Shown here piece after piece: positions 27,627-36,589 of a stretch of 64,000 nt of DNA. Every line of letters begins with the position of its first letter. The first letter of the stretch is position 1. The DNA is taken from positions 1,302,001 to 1,366,000 of the forward strand of contig OZ241898.1 of assembly GCA_965203525.1 (NCBI GenBank). The letters are read 5' to 3'. A program made the translations under genes and the position numbers. The notes beneath the pieces are model-generated. The model saw only the letters and a program-made list of their open reading frames with translations, was not told the DNA's origin and did no database searches. This DNA comes from WTFV01 sp965203525. Lineage in GTDB: Bacteria; Acidobacteriota; Vicinamibacteria; Vicinamibacterales; UBA8438.

Positions 27627-28004
27627 CTACCGGCGTTCGGGCGGCGTTTCTTCGCGCCCGGAACCGGCAGCTCCCTGCCACTCGTCGAGATGGGTGCGGT
27701 CGGAGAGCCTGACCTTCATGCGGTACGCGGCGCGCGCGATCGCGTGGGCGGCGACCGGCGCGGTGATCAGCAGGAAGATGACCGTCAGTCCGGCGATCGC
27801 CACGTCGGCCGTGTTTCCGAAGTGGACGGCCGCGCCGCCGAACACCAGGCCGACTCCGAGCGTGCCCGCCTTGGTGGAGGCGTGCATGCGGATGAACACG
27901 TCCGGCAGGCGCAGGACGCCCAGGCCGGCGACGAAGAGGAAGAACCCCCCGGCCACGAGGAGCACGGCGACGATCGGATCCGACCAGGGGAAGCCGCCCG
28001 CCAT
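27627..28004 (-). CDS. mrpG: Na+/H+ antiporter subunit MrpG/MnhG
   Basis: A 125-residue small membrane subunit of the multi-subunit cation/proton antiporter. It contains VLLVAGGFFLFVAGLGVLRL, the family motif PDVFIRMHASTKAGTLG, and a third helix LTVIFLLITAPVAAHAIARA. Start ATG 28004 overlaps the mrpF stop by one base. The tail is polar. Last antiporter gene of the mrpABCDEFG run. Confidence 0.93.
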   Translation of the reverse strand: MAGGFPWSDPIVAVLLVAGGFFLFVAGLGVLRLPDVFIRMHASTKAGTLGVGLVFGGAAVHFGNTADVAIAGLTVIFLLITAPVAAHAIARAAYRMKVRLSDRTHLDEWQGAAGSGREETPPERR

Positions 28005-28339
28005 CAGCGTTCCGCCCCGCGCTCGCCGGCCGCCCGGTCCCGGTCGAGTTGTTCGGTCCGGCGCTCCGCGTACCACGCGAACGCGAGCGTCGCCAGAAAC
28101 GCCACCAGCGCCAGCGCGACGGCGACGTCGAGCAGGTCGGGGTCGCCGTGCGCCACCGCCAGCAGGCCGACGACGGCGACCGCCAGCACGGTGATGAGGT
28201 CGACCGACACGACCCGGTCCGGCAGGGTGGGCCCCTTGATCAGGCGCGCGAACGAGAACCCCAGCCCCAGCACGATCAGCAGGGCCGTGGCGTCGATCGC
28301 CCAGGCGAGGATCCGCGAGTGCCCGGCCAGGTCCGTCAT
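28004..28339 (-). CDS. mrpF: Na+/H+ antiporter subunit MrpF/MnhF
   Basis: A 111-residue membrane subunit with three predicted helices. The conserved piece is SFARLIKGPTLPDRVVSVDL, followed by LAVAVVGLLAVAHGDPDLLD and VAVALALVAFLATLAFAWY. Start ATG 28339 overlaps the mrpE stop by 4 bp. Confidence 0.93.
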   Translation of the reverse strand: MTDLAGHSRILAWAIDATALLIVLGLGFSFARLIKGPTLPDRVVSVDLITVLAVAVVGLLAVAHGDPDLLDVAVALALVAFLATLAFAWYAERRTEQLDRDRAAGERGAER

Positions 28340-28809
28340 CCCATCCCCTCCCGCACCAGACGTTCGAAGCCGGTCTTGATCCTGCTGCGCGCCTCGTCCG
28401 GGTCGTTGACGAACATCTGGTGCACGTACAGCGTCTTCCGGTCGGGGCTGACGTCGAGACTCAGCGAGCCGGGCGTCAGCGAGATGAGGATGGCGAGCAC
28501 CGTGATCTGCGCCGGGTCCACCAGATCCAGCGGCACCGCCACGATGGCCGGACGGGACCGCGGCGTCGGCGTGAGCACGTCCCACGCGACCTGGACGCTC
28601 GAGACGACGAGCTCGTACAGGAAATACGCTCCCAGCCGCGTCATCAGCAGCACCCGCCGGAAGTACGCCGTCCGCCCGTACAAGGGGCTCGCAATGCTCA
28701 GGACGGCGAACGCCAGCAGAAAACCCTGCAGGAGGTGGCCGAGGTCGAAGGTCCCGAACAACGCGCACCAGCCGGCCGCGAGCAGCAGGTTGAGCTGGAA
28801 CAGGTTCAC
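28336..28809 (-). CDS. mrpE: Na+/H+ antiporter subunit MrpE/MnhE
   Basis: A 157-residue subunit beginning with GTG at 28809 (VNLFQLNLLLAAGWCALFG), which overlaps the mrpD stop by 4 bp. Family features are YFLYELVVSSVQVAWDVLTP, ILISLTPGSLSLDVSPDRKT and LYVHQMFVNDPDEARSRI. MrpE is needed for full activity or assembly of the complex. Start choice rests on the overlap and the length, since no ATG fits. Confidence 0.92.
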   Translation of the reverse strand: MNLFQLNLLLAAGWCALFGTFDLGHLLQGFLLAFAVLSIASPLYGRTAYFRRVLLMTRLGAYFLYELVVSSVQVAWDVLTPTPRSRPAIVAVPLDLVDPAQITVLAILISLTPGSLSLDVSPDRKTLYVHQMFVNDPDEARSRIKTGFERLVREGMG

Positions 28810-30344
28810 GGCGCGCCTCCTCCGCGTTCGGACGCCGCGGCGTCGGAGGCGGCCGGGCCGAGCACCGCTTCGACGTACGCCGCCGGTTCCATGAGTTCGG
28901 CGGCGGCCCGTTCCGCCAGCACGTAGAAGGGCCGGACCCAGAGCCCGATCGTCAGGGTCACCGCGGCCAGCGCGGCGATCGGTCCCAGCAGCAGCCGCCG
29001 GTCGGCGGCGGAAACCGGAGGCGGCGGCCCGGCCTCGTCCGGCCGCGCCTTCCAGAAGGCGTTGAGCCAGATCTTGGTCATCGAATAGACCGTCAGCAGG
29101 CCGACCAGCAGCGCCACGCCGGCGAGGAGGAACTCGCTGCTCTCCATCGACGCCCGGATCAGGAGCAGCTTCGCCCAGAAGCCGGACAGCGGCGGGAAGC
29201 CGGCCAGCGAGAACGCGGGCACGAAGAAGAGCGCGGCCAGCAGCGGCTGGTCCCGGTACAGGCCGCCCAGCGTCCGCAACTCGGTCGATCCGCCCAGCCG
29301 GCCGGCGGCGCCGGCGACGAAGAAGAGGTTCGCCTTCACGACGATGTGGTGGATCACGTAGAAGATCCCGCCCAGCAGTCCGAACGTCGTGAACAGCGCC
29401 AGGCCCAGGATCATGTATCCGATCTGGCTGATGATGTGGAACGAGAGGATGCGTCGCAACTCGTTCTGCGACGCGGCGCCGAGGACGCCGGTGACCATGG
29501 TCAGGCCCGCCGCCCACAGCAGCAGCTCGTGCGTGTAGCCGACGTCGTGGCGGAAAATCAAAGTGAAGACCCGAATCAGCGCGTACACGCCGACCTTGGT
29601 CAGCAGGCCCGAGAAGATCGCGGAAACCGCGGTCCGCGGCGTGTGGTAACTCGCCGGCAGCCAGAAGAAGAGCGGGAAGACCGCGGACTTCAATCCGAAG
29701 GCGACGAGGAACACCACCGCCACCACCGTCAGGAGCCCCTGGTTCTCGACTTCCTGCACCCGCAGGTGCAGGTCCGCCATGTTGAGCGTCCCGGTCAGCC
29801 CGTACAGCAGCCCGATCCCGCTCAGCAGCAACGAGGTCGCGATCAGGCTGAGGGCGGCGTAGCGCACGGCGCCGTCGAGTTGCGCGCGCGTGCCGCCGAG
29901 GACCAGCAGCGCGAACGACGCGATCAGCATCACCTCGAACCAGACGTACAGGTTGAAGACGTCGCCGGCGAGGAACGAGCCGCACACGCCGGCGAGCAGG
30001 GCATGCAGCAGCGGGTGCAGCGCCCGGGAGAGCGGGCCGTCGCGGACGTCGCCGCAGGCGTACACCGCCGTCGCCAGCCCGATCAGCGCGGTCACCGCGA
30101 CCAGCGCCGCGCTCAGGTGGTCCGCGACCAGCGTGATCCCGAAGGGCGCCGGCCAGTCGCCGACCTGCGCCGCGACGACGCCCTCCCGCCATACGGCCGC
30201 CAGCAGGGCCGCGGCCGCGCCGGCCAGGGCCGCGGCCGCGGTCACGCTGATCCCCCTCCGAACCCGGTCGCCGCCGCGCGCGGCGAAGCCGAGGACGGCC
30301 GCCGCGAGGGGGATGACGATCGGACCGACCAGCAGCCAGCTCAT
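28806..30344 (-). CDS. mrpD: Na+/H+ antiporter subunit MrpD/MnhD
   Basis: A 512-residue membrane protein homologous to complex I NuoM/NuoN, one of two ion-moving subunits. It has NLYVWFEVMLIASFALLVLG, FGLKSAVFPLFFWLPASYHT (broken-helix Lys region), SFHIISQIGYMILGLALF and VIHHIVVKANLFFVAG. The C-terminal ~50 residues are less conserved and rich in Ala. Four-base overlaps with mrpC and mrpE show tight coupling. Confidence 0.95.
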   Translation of the reverse strand: MSWLLVGPIVIPLAAAVLGFAARGGDRVRRGISVTAAAALAGAAAALLAAVWREGVVAAQVGDWPAPFGITLVADHLSAALVAVTALIGLATAVYACGDVRDGPLSRALHPLLHALLAGVCGSFLAGDVFNLYVWFEVMLIASFALLVLGGTRAQLDGAVRYAALSLIATSLLLSGIGLLYGLTGTLNMADLHLRVQEVENQGLLTVVAVVFLVAFGLKSAVFPLFFWLPASYHTPRTAVSAIFSGLLTKVGVYALIRVFTLIFRHDVGYTHELLLWAAGLTMVTGVLGAASQNELRRILSFHIISQIGYMILGLALFTTFGLLGGIFYVIHHIVVKANLFFVAGAAGRLGGSTELRTLGGLYRDQPLLAALFFVPAFSLAGFPPLSGFWAKLLLIRASMESSEFLLAGVALLVGLLTVYSMTKIWLNAFWKARPDEAGPPPPVSAADRRLLLGPIAALAAVTLTIGLWVRPFYVLAERAAAELMEPAAYVEAVLGPAASDAAASERGGGAP

Positions 30345-30721
30345 TCGGCCGCACGCGGTCCGGTCTCCGAGGCCGCCGGCTCGGCGGCTCGCATCCGGTC
30401 CGTATCCACGGTCTCGAGCTCCTGGTACGTCCGGAACGCGAGGACCAGCACGAACGCGAGCAGGCTGAAGGAGATCACGATGGCGGTGAGCATCAGCGCC
30501 TGGGGCACGGCGTTCGCGATGCCGGGACCGGGCGCCGCCTCCCCCGCGGCGATGAGCGGCGTGCGTCCCCGCGTCAACCCGCCGCTGGCGAAGATCAGCA
30601 GGTTCGCGGCGTGCGACAGCAGCGTCAACCCGAAGATGAAGCGCACGAAGTTCCGCTGGAGCATCAGATAGACGCTCGCCGCCATCAGCACGCCGACCAG
30701 CACGGCGACGATCGGTTCCAT
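30341..30721 (-). CDS. mrpC: Na+/H+ antiporter subunit MrpC/MnhC
   Basis: A 126-residue NuoK-like subunit with three helices: VAVLVGVLMAASVYLMLQRN, FVRFIFGLTLLSHAANLLIF and PQALMLTAIVISFSLLAFVL. The segment DPLPQALVLTAIVI of homologues is matched by NAVPQALMLTAIVI. A C-terminal tail of ~25 polar residues is not conserved. Confidence 0.94.
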   Translation of the reverse strand: MEPIVAVLVGVLMAASVYLMLQRNFVRFIFGLTLLSHAANLLIFASGGLTRGRTPLIAAGEAAPGPGIANAVPQALMLTAIVISFSLLAFVLVLAFRTYQELETVDTDRMRAAEPAASETGPRAAE

Positions 30722-30746
30722 CGGCGTCTTTCCGCGGCCGCGACCG

Positions 30747-31148
30747 CTACTGCTCCTTGCTGCCGAGCACGAAGGTGAGCACCACGCCCACGACGACCAG
30801 GTAGACCCCGACGTCGAAGACGATCGGCGTGCCGATCTTCACCCCGCCGACCGTCCACCACCAGCCGGTCAGGAACGGCGCGCCGGCCACGACCGGACCG
30901 ACGAGCCCCGACGCGATCGCCGTCGCCAGGCCGGCCGCCGCGACGTTGCCGGGATCGGTGCGCAACATCCGGCGAACCGCCGCCGGGCCGGAGACGAACG
31001 CGAGCAGGCTGAACGCGATGGACGCCACCAGGCCGCCGACGAAGCCGCCGCCCGAATGATCGTGGCCGCGCAGCAGCAGGAACACGGAGAAGACCAGGAT
31101 CAGCGCCACCAGCCGGCGCGTGGCTTCGCGCAGGATCAGGGTGTTCAT
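30747..31148 (-). CDS. mrpB: Na+/H+ antiporter subunit MrpB/MnhB
   Basis: A 133-residue membrane subunit. It begins MNTLILREATRRLVALILVF and contains the strong family motif LLLRGHDHSGGGFVGGLVAS, then KIGTPIVFDVGVYLVVVGVV. The ATG at 31148 overlaps the mrpA stop by 4 bp. The 25-bp gap to mrpC is the only one within the core antiporter genes. Confidence 0.94.
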   Translation of the reverse strand: MNTLILREATRRLVALILVFSVFLLLRGHDHSGGGFVGGLVASIAFSLLAFVSGPAAVRRMLRTDPGNVAAAGLATAIASGLVGPVVAGAPFLTGWWWTVGGVKIGTPIVFDVGVYLVVVGVVLTFVLGSKEQ

Positions 31149-33523
31149 GGGGCCGTCCCGCCGGATCCGTCCGCGCGCCCGGCGCCGGGAGGCGCGCCGC
31201 CTTCCCGCCGGGGCGCACCCGGCAGCAGCAGCGCGAAGACGGCGGCGCCGGCGATCGCTAGCACCGTGATTTCGCCCAGGGTGTCGAGCGCCCGGAAATC
31301 GACCAGGATCACGTTGACGACGTTCCGGCCCTGCGCACCCGGCACGGCCGTGCGCTCGAAGTACTCCCGCAGGGCCGGTTGGGGCGGGGACTCGGTCACG
31401 GCGAGCAGGGCCAGCGTGATGCTCACCCCGACCGTGACGGCGACGGCGCCGTCGCGCATCTGCGTCCGGACCGAGGGCCAGATCTCGTTCTTGAAGCCCG
31501 GGAGCTTGAGCAGCACGATGGCGACGATCACCGTCACGAGCGTCTCGACGATCAACTGGGTCATCGCCACGTCCAGCGCGCCGAACACCAGGAAGATCAG
31601 CGCGGTGGAAATGCCGACCACGCCGAGCGCGCAGATCGCGAGCAGCCGGGATCGGGTGCGGATCGTCACAAGCGCCGACGCGGTCACCAGCGCGGCGATC
31701 GACCAGTCGAGGAACGTCGCCTCCGGCAGGCGGACCGGCCAGACGACGGCGTCCCTGGCCCACAGCGTCACCGCCAGGCTCGATCCGAGGGTGGCGAACA
31801 CGATCAGCAGGTAACGCCGCTGGATGCCGGACTGCAACAGGCGGGTCTGCCGGTCGGCCAGCGCCGCGATCCCGCGCATGGCGGCGTCGTACGCCCGGTC
31901 GCCGGTCACCGGAACGATCCGCGCGAGACGGGCGAGGGCCCGGGCCGCCGCCGCCCGCTTCCAGAACACGAGGGCCGCCGCGGTCAGCGTCGCGAGGCTC
32001 AGGGCGAGCGCGTCGCCGGTGCTGTGCCAGGGAACGTGATCGAGCCGCGGGCGATACCCCGACACGGCCGCTTCCGCGGGCAGGAGCAGCCTCGTGAAGA
32101 CGAACCCCGGCGCCAGCCCCCAGGCGAGGCCGAGCGCGCCGAGCGCCGCGGGGCCGCACCAGAGCGCCCAGCGCCCCTCGCGCACGGGCCGGGGAAAGGC
32201 CGGACGCCGGGCGAGGAACGGCTTGATCGAGAGCGCCATCGCCACCGCCGCGACCGGCGCCGCGGCCAGGAACGCGGCCCACGGCAGCCAGGCGTCCGCG
32301 TCGGGACGCAGGGCCGCGGAATAGAGGAGTTCCTTGCCGAGGAAGCCGATGGAAGGCGGCGCGCCGGCCATGGAGACGGACGCGGCCACGGCCGCCGCGA
32401 ACGTGACCGGCATGGCCGTCGCGAGGCCGCCGAGGGCGGTCAGGTCGCGCGTGCCGGTCGACTTCTCGATCGTGCCCGCGACCAGGAACAGGGCCGCCTT
32501 GTACAGCGCGTGCGCCACCAGGAACGCGAGCGCGGCGCGGATCCCCGGCCACGGCGCGCCGGGTTCGGCAGGCGGCGGGAAACCCAGGAACAGGACGCAG
32601 ACGCCGAGCGCCATCACCGTGGTCCAGGCCAGCACCTGCTTCAGGTCGGTCTTGCCCAGCGCCACGAACGCCGAGTACACCGCGGTCACCGCTCCCGCGG
32701 CGGTCAGGGTCTCCGTCCAGAGCGCGGTCCCGCCCAGCACGGGCGTCAGGCGCGCCAGCAGGAACACGCCCGCCTTGACCATCGTCGCCGAGTGCAGGAA
32801 AGCCGAGACGGGCGTCGGCGCGGCCATCGCGTTCGGCAGCCAGAAGTGGAACGGAAACTGCGCCGACTTGGTGAACGCGCCGAGCAGGATCAGGACGACG
32901 ATCGCCGCGTACCGCGGGTGGCCGGCCAGTTCCGGCGGGTGCGCCAGCATCTCGCGGAGGCTGAAGGTGCCGGCGGCCTGGCCCAGGAGGACGAAGCCCG
33001 CGAGCATCGCCAGTGCTCCCGCGCCGGTGACCAGCAGCCCCTGCAGCGCGGCGCGCCGGGCGGCCGCGTTCTCGTGCGAGTACCCGATGAGGAGGAACGA
33101 GGTGAGGGTGGTCAGTTCCCAGAAGACGAACAGCGCAACGAGGTTGTCCGCCGCCACCACGCCGAGCATCGCCAGCATGAAGCCGGCGAGGAACACCGTG
33201 AACCTCCCGCGTTGCGGGTAGCCCCGCATGTACTCGCCGGCGAAGAGCAGGATGAACGTGCCGATCCCGGTGATCAGCAGCGCGAAGAGCAGGCCGAGGC
33301 CGTCGACCGCGAAATCGAGGTCGACGCCCTGCTCGGGCAGCCAGGGCAGTTCCCGGACGAGGGTCTCCCCCCGGGAGACCGCGGGAACCATCGTGCAGAA
33401 CCACACGAAGAGCGCCGCCGGCAGGACGGGCGCGAGGCGCAGGGGGAGCGGGTTCCCCGCGCTGGGTCCGCGGCCTCCGGTCATCGGCGCCTGCTCATCG
33501 TCGATCCCCGGCGCGCGCGGCAT
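31145..33523 (-). CDS. mrpA: Na+/H+ antiporter subunit MrpA/MnhA
   Basis: A 792-residue NuoL-like subunit fused to the extra C-terminal MrpA domain (MnhB-related). Key parts are VALFVFWELTTLTSFLLIGY, TKSAQFPFHFWLPNAMAAPT, PVSAFLHSATMVKAGVFLLA, LDHGDGA-like TVMALGVCVLFLG and, near the end, VNVILVDFRALDTLGEITVL. Start ATG 33523 or the internal ATG at 33484. A minus-strand TACAAT at 33550-33545 could be its -10. The complex exchanges Na+ or other cations for protons, supporting pH and salt tolerance. Confidence 0.95.
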   Translation of the reverse strand: MPRAPGIDDEQAPMTGGRGPSAGNPLPLRLAPVLPAALFVWFCTMVPAVSRGETLVRELPWLPEQGVDLDFAVDGLGLLFALLITGIGTFILLFAGEYMRGYPQRGRFTVFLAGFMLAMLGVVAADNLVALFVFWELTTLTSFLLIGYSHENAAARRAALQGLLVTGAGALAMLAGFVLLGQAAGTFSLREMLAHPPELAGHPRYAAIVVLILLGAFTKSAQFPFHFWLPNAMAAPTPVSAFLHSATMVKAGVFLLARLTPVLGGTALWTETLTAAGAVTAVYSAFVALGKTDLKQVLAWTTVMALGVCVLFLGFPPPAEPGAPWPGIRAALAFLVAHALYKAALFLVAGTIEKSTGTRDLTALGGLATAMPVTFAAAVAASVSMAGAPPSIGFLGKELLYSAALRPDADAWLPWAAFLAAAPVAAVAMALSIKPFLARRPAFPRPVREGRWALWCGPAALGALGLAWGLAPGFVFTRLLLPAEAAVSGYRPRLDHVPWHSTGDALALSLATLTAAALVFWKRAAAARALARLARIVPVTGDRAYDAAMRGIAALADRQTRLLQSGIQRRYLLIVFATLGSSLAVTLWARDAVVWPVRLPEATFLDWSIAALVTASALVTIRTRSRLLAICALGVVGISTALIFLVFGALDVAMTQLIVETLVTVIVAIVLLKLPGFKNEIWPSVRTQMRDGAVAVTVGVSITLALLAVTESPPQPALREYFERTAVPGAQGRNVVNVILVDFRALDTLGEITVLAIAGAAVFALLLPGAPRREGGAPPGAGRADGSGGTAP

Positions 33524-33705
33524 GCCGCCCGCCCGGCGCCTGCGATTGTAGTAGATTGCGCCGCGCCGACTGCGCGCGAAGGCGACGGTCCGTATCGGCG
33601 CTCGCGGACCGCCTTCGTCCCGGTGCGGAATCCGGACCGGCCGCCGGTGCCGGAGACCGTGCGGGCCCGCGACGGTTCAGCGCCGGCCGCGGGGCGGCGC
33701 GGAGG

Positions 33706-35136
33706 TCAGTCCGCTCCCCGCACCCGCCCGAGGCCGACCCCGGCGCCGACGCCCACCAGGACGACCAGTCCGCCCAGGACCGTCAGCGGAACCGCCGCGC
33801 GGCGGGCGACGTCGGCGAATTCCTCGTCCACGAACCGGAAGTCCGGCCGGTCGGGCAGGACGCCGGCGGTCATCCGCTCGCCGGCGAGGATCGCCGGCAC
33901 GAAGAACTGCTGCCACTGCGCGGCGAACGCGCGTACCTGCGACTGGAAGCGGGCGAAGCGCGCGTCTCCCGTTCCCGCGGCGTCGAGGAGCACCTCCTGC
34001 GCCAGGAGGGTCGGCGAAAGGAAGCGGTAGCGGCGCACCAGGGCGAGCTGTTCGGCGCGGCGCGCGTCGTGCGCCGCCGCCACCTCTTCCACGCGCCGGT
34101 TCACGGCGTCCGTGGCCGCCCAGGCCAGCGCGCCCAGTCCGGGCTCTTCGGCCACTACGCCGCCGGCCATTTCCGGGTGGTCCTCCAGGTACCGGGCGAG
34201 CAGTTCGCTGCGGCGGTTCACGGCGTCGTTCGACGCCTCGCGCTGGGCGGTGATCATCTCCACGCGGGACGGCAGCGGGTGCAGCAGCCCCGCCGCGATG
34301 TTGACGGCGGCCGGCAGCACCACCACCAGGACGAGCCACGCGCCCACCAGGACCGTGGCGTTCCAGGCGGACGACCGCCGCAGGCTGTTCACCCACGCCG
34401 CGAGCGCGAACCAGAACAGCCCGTACAACGTCACCGTCGCGCACCAGAGGAAGACCCTGCCGGACGAACGGAAGCCCCCCGTGGCCAGGATGCCGAGCAG
34501 CGAGACTCCCGCGGCCAGCCCCACCACGAGGAACGCGCGGAACGCCAGCTTCGCGCCCACCACGCGGCGGGCCGATACGGGTTGCGACAGCGTCAGGGCC
34601 AGCGTCCCCTGCTCGCGCTCCTCCGAAAGGACGTTGAAGCCGAGGGCGAGGACGAGCAGCGGCAGCAGGTACGTCACCACGAAGGCGAGGTCGAACCGGC
34701 CCACCATGAGGTTGAGCGGGTTCTCGACTTCCCCGTTCTGCTGGAAGGACGATTCGTTGGTGTAGATGCTCACGTCGTAGTAGGACGGCAGCAGGTCGCT
34801 CTGACCGACGGCCAGGGCGGCTAGGGGGCCCGGCTCGAGGACCGCGACGTGGGCGCCGCGGGCGCCGCCCATCACGTTGGGGGCGCGCGGGTCGCGGAAG
34901 GGCGAGGACGGCCGTCCTCCGTTCGCGATGTCGGCCAGCTCCTGCCGCAGGGCGCGGGTGCGCTCCGCGTTGCCGGCCCGCGCGGTCTCCACCGCCCGCT
35001 CCTGGAAGCGCTCCCAGGCCATGCCGTTGGCCAGCGCATGGACGAAGAAGAGGGCGAAGACCGCGAGCACGATCCGTAGCGCCCGGTCGGCCGCGAGCAG
35101 ACGGCGTTCGTTCCGCAGGACGGTGCGCAGGGTCAC
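33706..35136 (-). CDS. ABC exporter membrane subunit (DUF3526-like), second of two
   Basis: A 476-residue permease starting with GTG 35136 (VTLRTVLRNERRLLAADRAL). It has a first helix, a long outside loop, then a cluster of helices (YLLPLLVLALGFNVLSEERE, LVVGLAAGVSLLGILATGGF, LVGAWLVLVVVLPAAVNIAA). SEEREQGTLALTLSQPVSAR is the inner-face loop of ABC-2 exporters that meets the ATPase. Adjacent to a similar permease and an ATPase (order ATPase-permease-permease). The cargo is unknown; related NosFY-like systems carry varied substrates. Confidence 0.85.
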   Translation of the reverse strand: MTLRTVLRNERRLLAADRALRIVLAVFALFFVHALANGMAWERFQERAVETARAGNAERTRALRQELADIANGGRPSSPFRDPRAPNVMGGARGAHVAVLEPGPLAALAVGQSDLLPSYYDVSIYTNESSFQQNGEVENPLNLMVGRFDLAFVVTYLLPLLVLALGFNVLSEEREQGTLALTLSQPVSARRVVGAKLAFRAFLVVGLAAGVSLLGILATGGFRSSGRVFLWCATVTLYGLFWFALAAWVNSLRRSSAWNATVLVGAWLVLVVVLPAAVNIAAGLLHPLPSRVEMITAQREASNDAVNRRSELLARYLEDHPEMAGGVVAEEPGLGALAWAATDAVNRRVEEVAAAHDARRAEQLALVRRYRFLSPTLLAQEVLLDAAGTGDARFARFQSQVRAFAAQWQQFFVPAILAGERMTAGVLPDRPDFRFVDEEFADVARRAAVPLTVLGGLVVLVGVGAGVGLGRVRGAD

Positions 35137-35138
35137 GG

Positions 35139-36548
35139 CTACGCCACCTCCGCGCGCCGCACGCCGGCCGCCGCGGCCAGGACCGCCCCGGCCAGCCAGG
35201 CCGCCAGCACCAGAAGCGACAGGATCCGGTTGTTCAGGACCCAGCCCAGCGTCGGGGCGTCGTACCGCAGGGGCGGCGTCTGCGCCCACAGGTCCGGCCC
35301 GGCCGTGTACAGCTCGCCGGTGCGGGAGTTCTCCGCCAGATCGCCGTTCATCCGCCGCATCAGGTCCCTGCGGTAGGTCTCCGCGGCGGTCGCGAAGTGC
35401 CGGTGCTGCTCGACGTCGGTGCCCGCCAGCCCCATCGAGAGCGCGCGGACCGCGAGCAGCGGCGCCGCCGCCGCGAGCGCCTCGTGCACCAGGCCCTGGC
35501 GTTCGAACGAGTCCCACAAGGCGCCGTAGTTGCGGTCGAAGATCCGGTTCCCGAACTCTTCGCTCTCCTGGAGATAGATTCCCACTTCGTTCACCGGCAG
35601 ATCCTCCACCCGTTCCACGCCGTGCTGCGCGAGGAGGCGGCCGGTCAACGCCGCCCGGTCCGGACGCTCGATGCCCTCCACGCCGGCGGCCATCTCCTGC
35701 TGCAGGGTCCGGGCGAACTCGAGCGCGGACGGCGTCGGATGGATCCACCGGGACAGGTCCACGGCGGCGCGCGGCGCCACCAGTCCGTTCACCACCCACA
35801 CCGCCAGCAGGACGACCAGCGCGTTGCGCGCCGAGCGGACCCGCGCCGACACGGCCAGGGACAGCCCCACGAAGGCGGCGAAGTAGGCCAGATAGATGCC
35901 CGCCAGCACCGCGCCCCGCGCCGCCGCGGACGCCGCCGGCCCCGGGCTCCCGACGACCAGGGCCGCCGCGCCCGCTACCGCCGCCGGCACCAGCAGCAGC
36001 GCCAGCGCGCCCGCGACGCCCAGGGCCTTGCCCAGGGCCAGGTCGTTCCGGCCGACGCCCGTGGCCAGGAGCTGGCGCAGGGTGCCTTGTTCCCGCTCGC
36101 CGGCCAGCGCGCCGAACGTCAGCAGGATGATGAGCAGCGGCACCAGGTGTTGCAGGACCTGGGCCGCCGTCAGTGCGCCGATGCGCTGGGCGGCCGTCGC
36201 GTCCTGGGCCGGGCGCAGGAAGAAGTCGTTCTGCCGGTGCGCTTCCAGCCACACCGACGTGCCCGTGTAGGGATCGACGCCCTCGTCGACGAAGGAAAGC
36301 GCCAGGCGGGGCTTGAACGCATAGACGCCGTAGTGGGCCGCCGAGTGGGGATTCTTCTCGCCCTGCGATTCCCAGTGCTCGCGGGCGGTGTCCTGCGCGG
36401 CCGCGAGCTCCGCCTGCGACCGGCGCGCCTGGACCCAGCCGTGTCCCAGCGAGACCAGCAGAAGCGCGCCCACCAGCGCCGCGCACCAGCGGAAGCGGCC
36501 GTCCCGAACCACGTCGGTGAACTCCTTGCGGGCGATGTGCTTGATCAT
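35139..36548 (-). CDS. ABC exporter membrane subunit (DUF3526-like), first of two
   Basis: A 469-residue permease homologous to the next one: MIKHIARKEFTDVVRDGRFR, a large periplasmic loop, LIILLTFGALAGEREQGTLR, VAGALALLLVPAAVAGAAAL and a final helix LSLLVLAAWLAGAVLAAAAG. The GEREQGTLRQLL loop is typical. It ends 3 bp before the start of the second permease, so the two are probably made together and form a heterodimer. The ATPase gene lies 41 bp upstream. Confidence 0.85.
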   Translation of the reverse strand: MIKHIARKEFTDVVRDGRFRWCAALVGALLLVSLGHGWVQARRSQAELAAAQDTAREHWESQGEKNPHSAAHYGVYAFKPRLALSFVDEGVDPYTGTSVWLEAHRQNDFFLRPAQDATAAQRIGALTAAQVLQHLVPLLIILLTFGALAGEREQGTLRQLLATGVGRNDLALGKALGVAGALALLLVPAAVAGAAALVVGSPGPAASAAARGAVLAGIYLAYFAAFVGLSLAVSARVRSARNALVVLLAVWVVNGLVAPRAAVDLSRWIHPTPSALEFARTLQQEMAAGVEGIERPDRAALTGRLLAQHGVERVEDLPVNEVGIYLQESEEFGNRIFDRNYGALWDSFERQGLVHEALAAAAPLLAVRALSMGLAGTDVEQHRHFATAAETYRRDLMRRMNGDLAENSRTGELYTAGPDLWAQTPPLRYDAPTLGWVLNNRILSLLVLAAWLAGAVLAAAAGVRRAEVA

Positions 36549-36589
36549 GGGTGGCTCCGGCTCTGCGCCATCGGGCGCGGACTCTGCTC

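Noticed and set aside
28806..33523. Respiratory complex I genes (nuoL, nuoM/N, nuoK)
   Set aside because: The small MrpB, MrpE, MrpF and MrpG subunits and the extra C-terminal domain of the large protein identify an Mrp antiporter.
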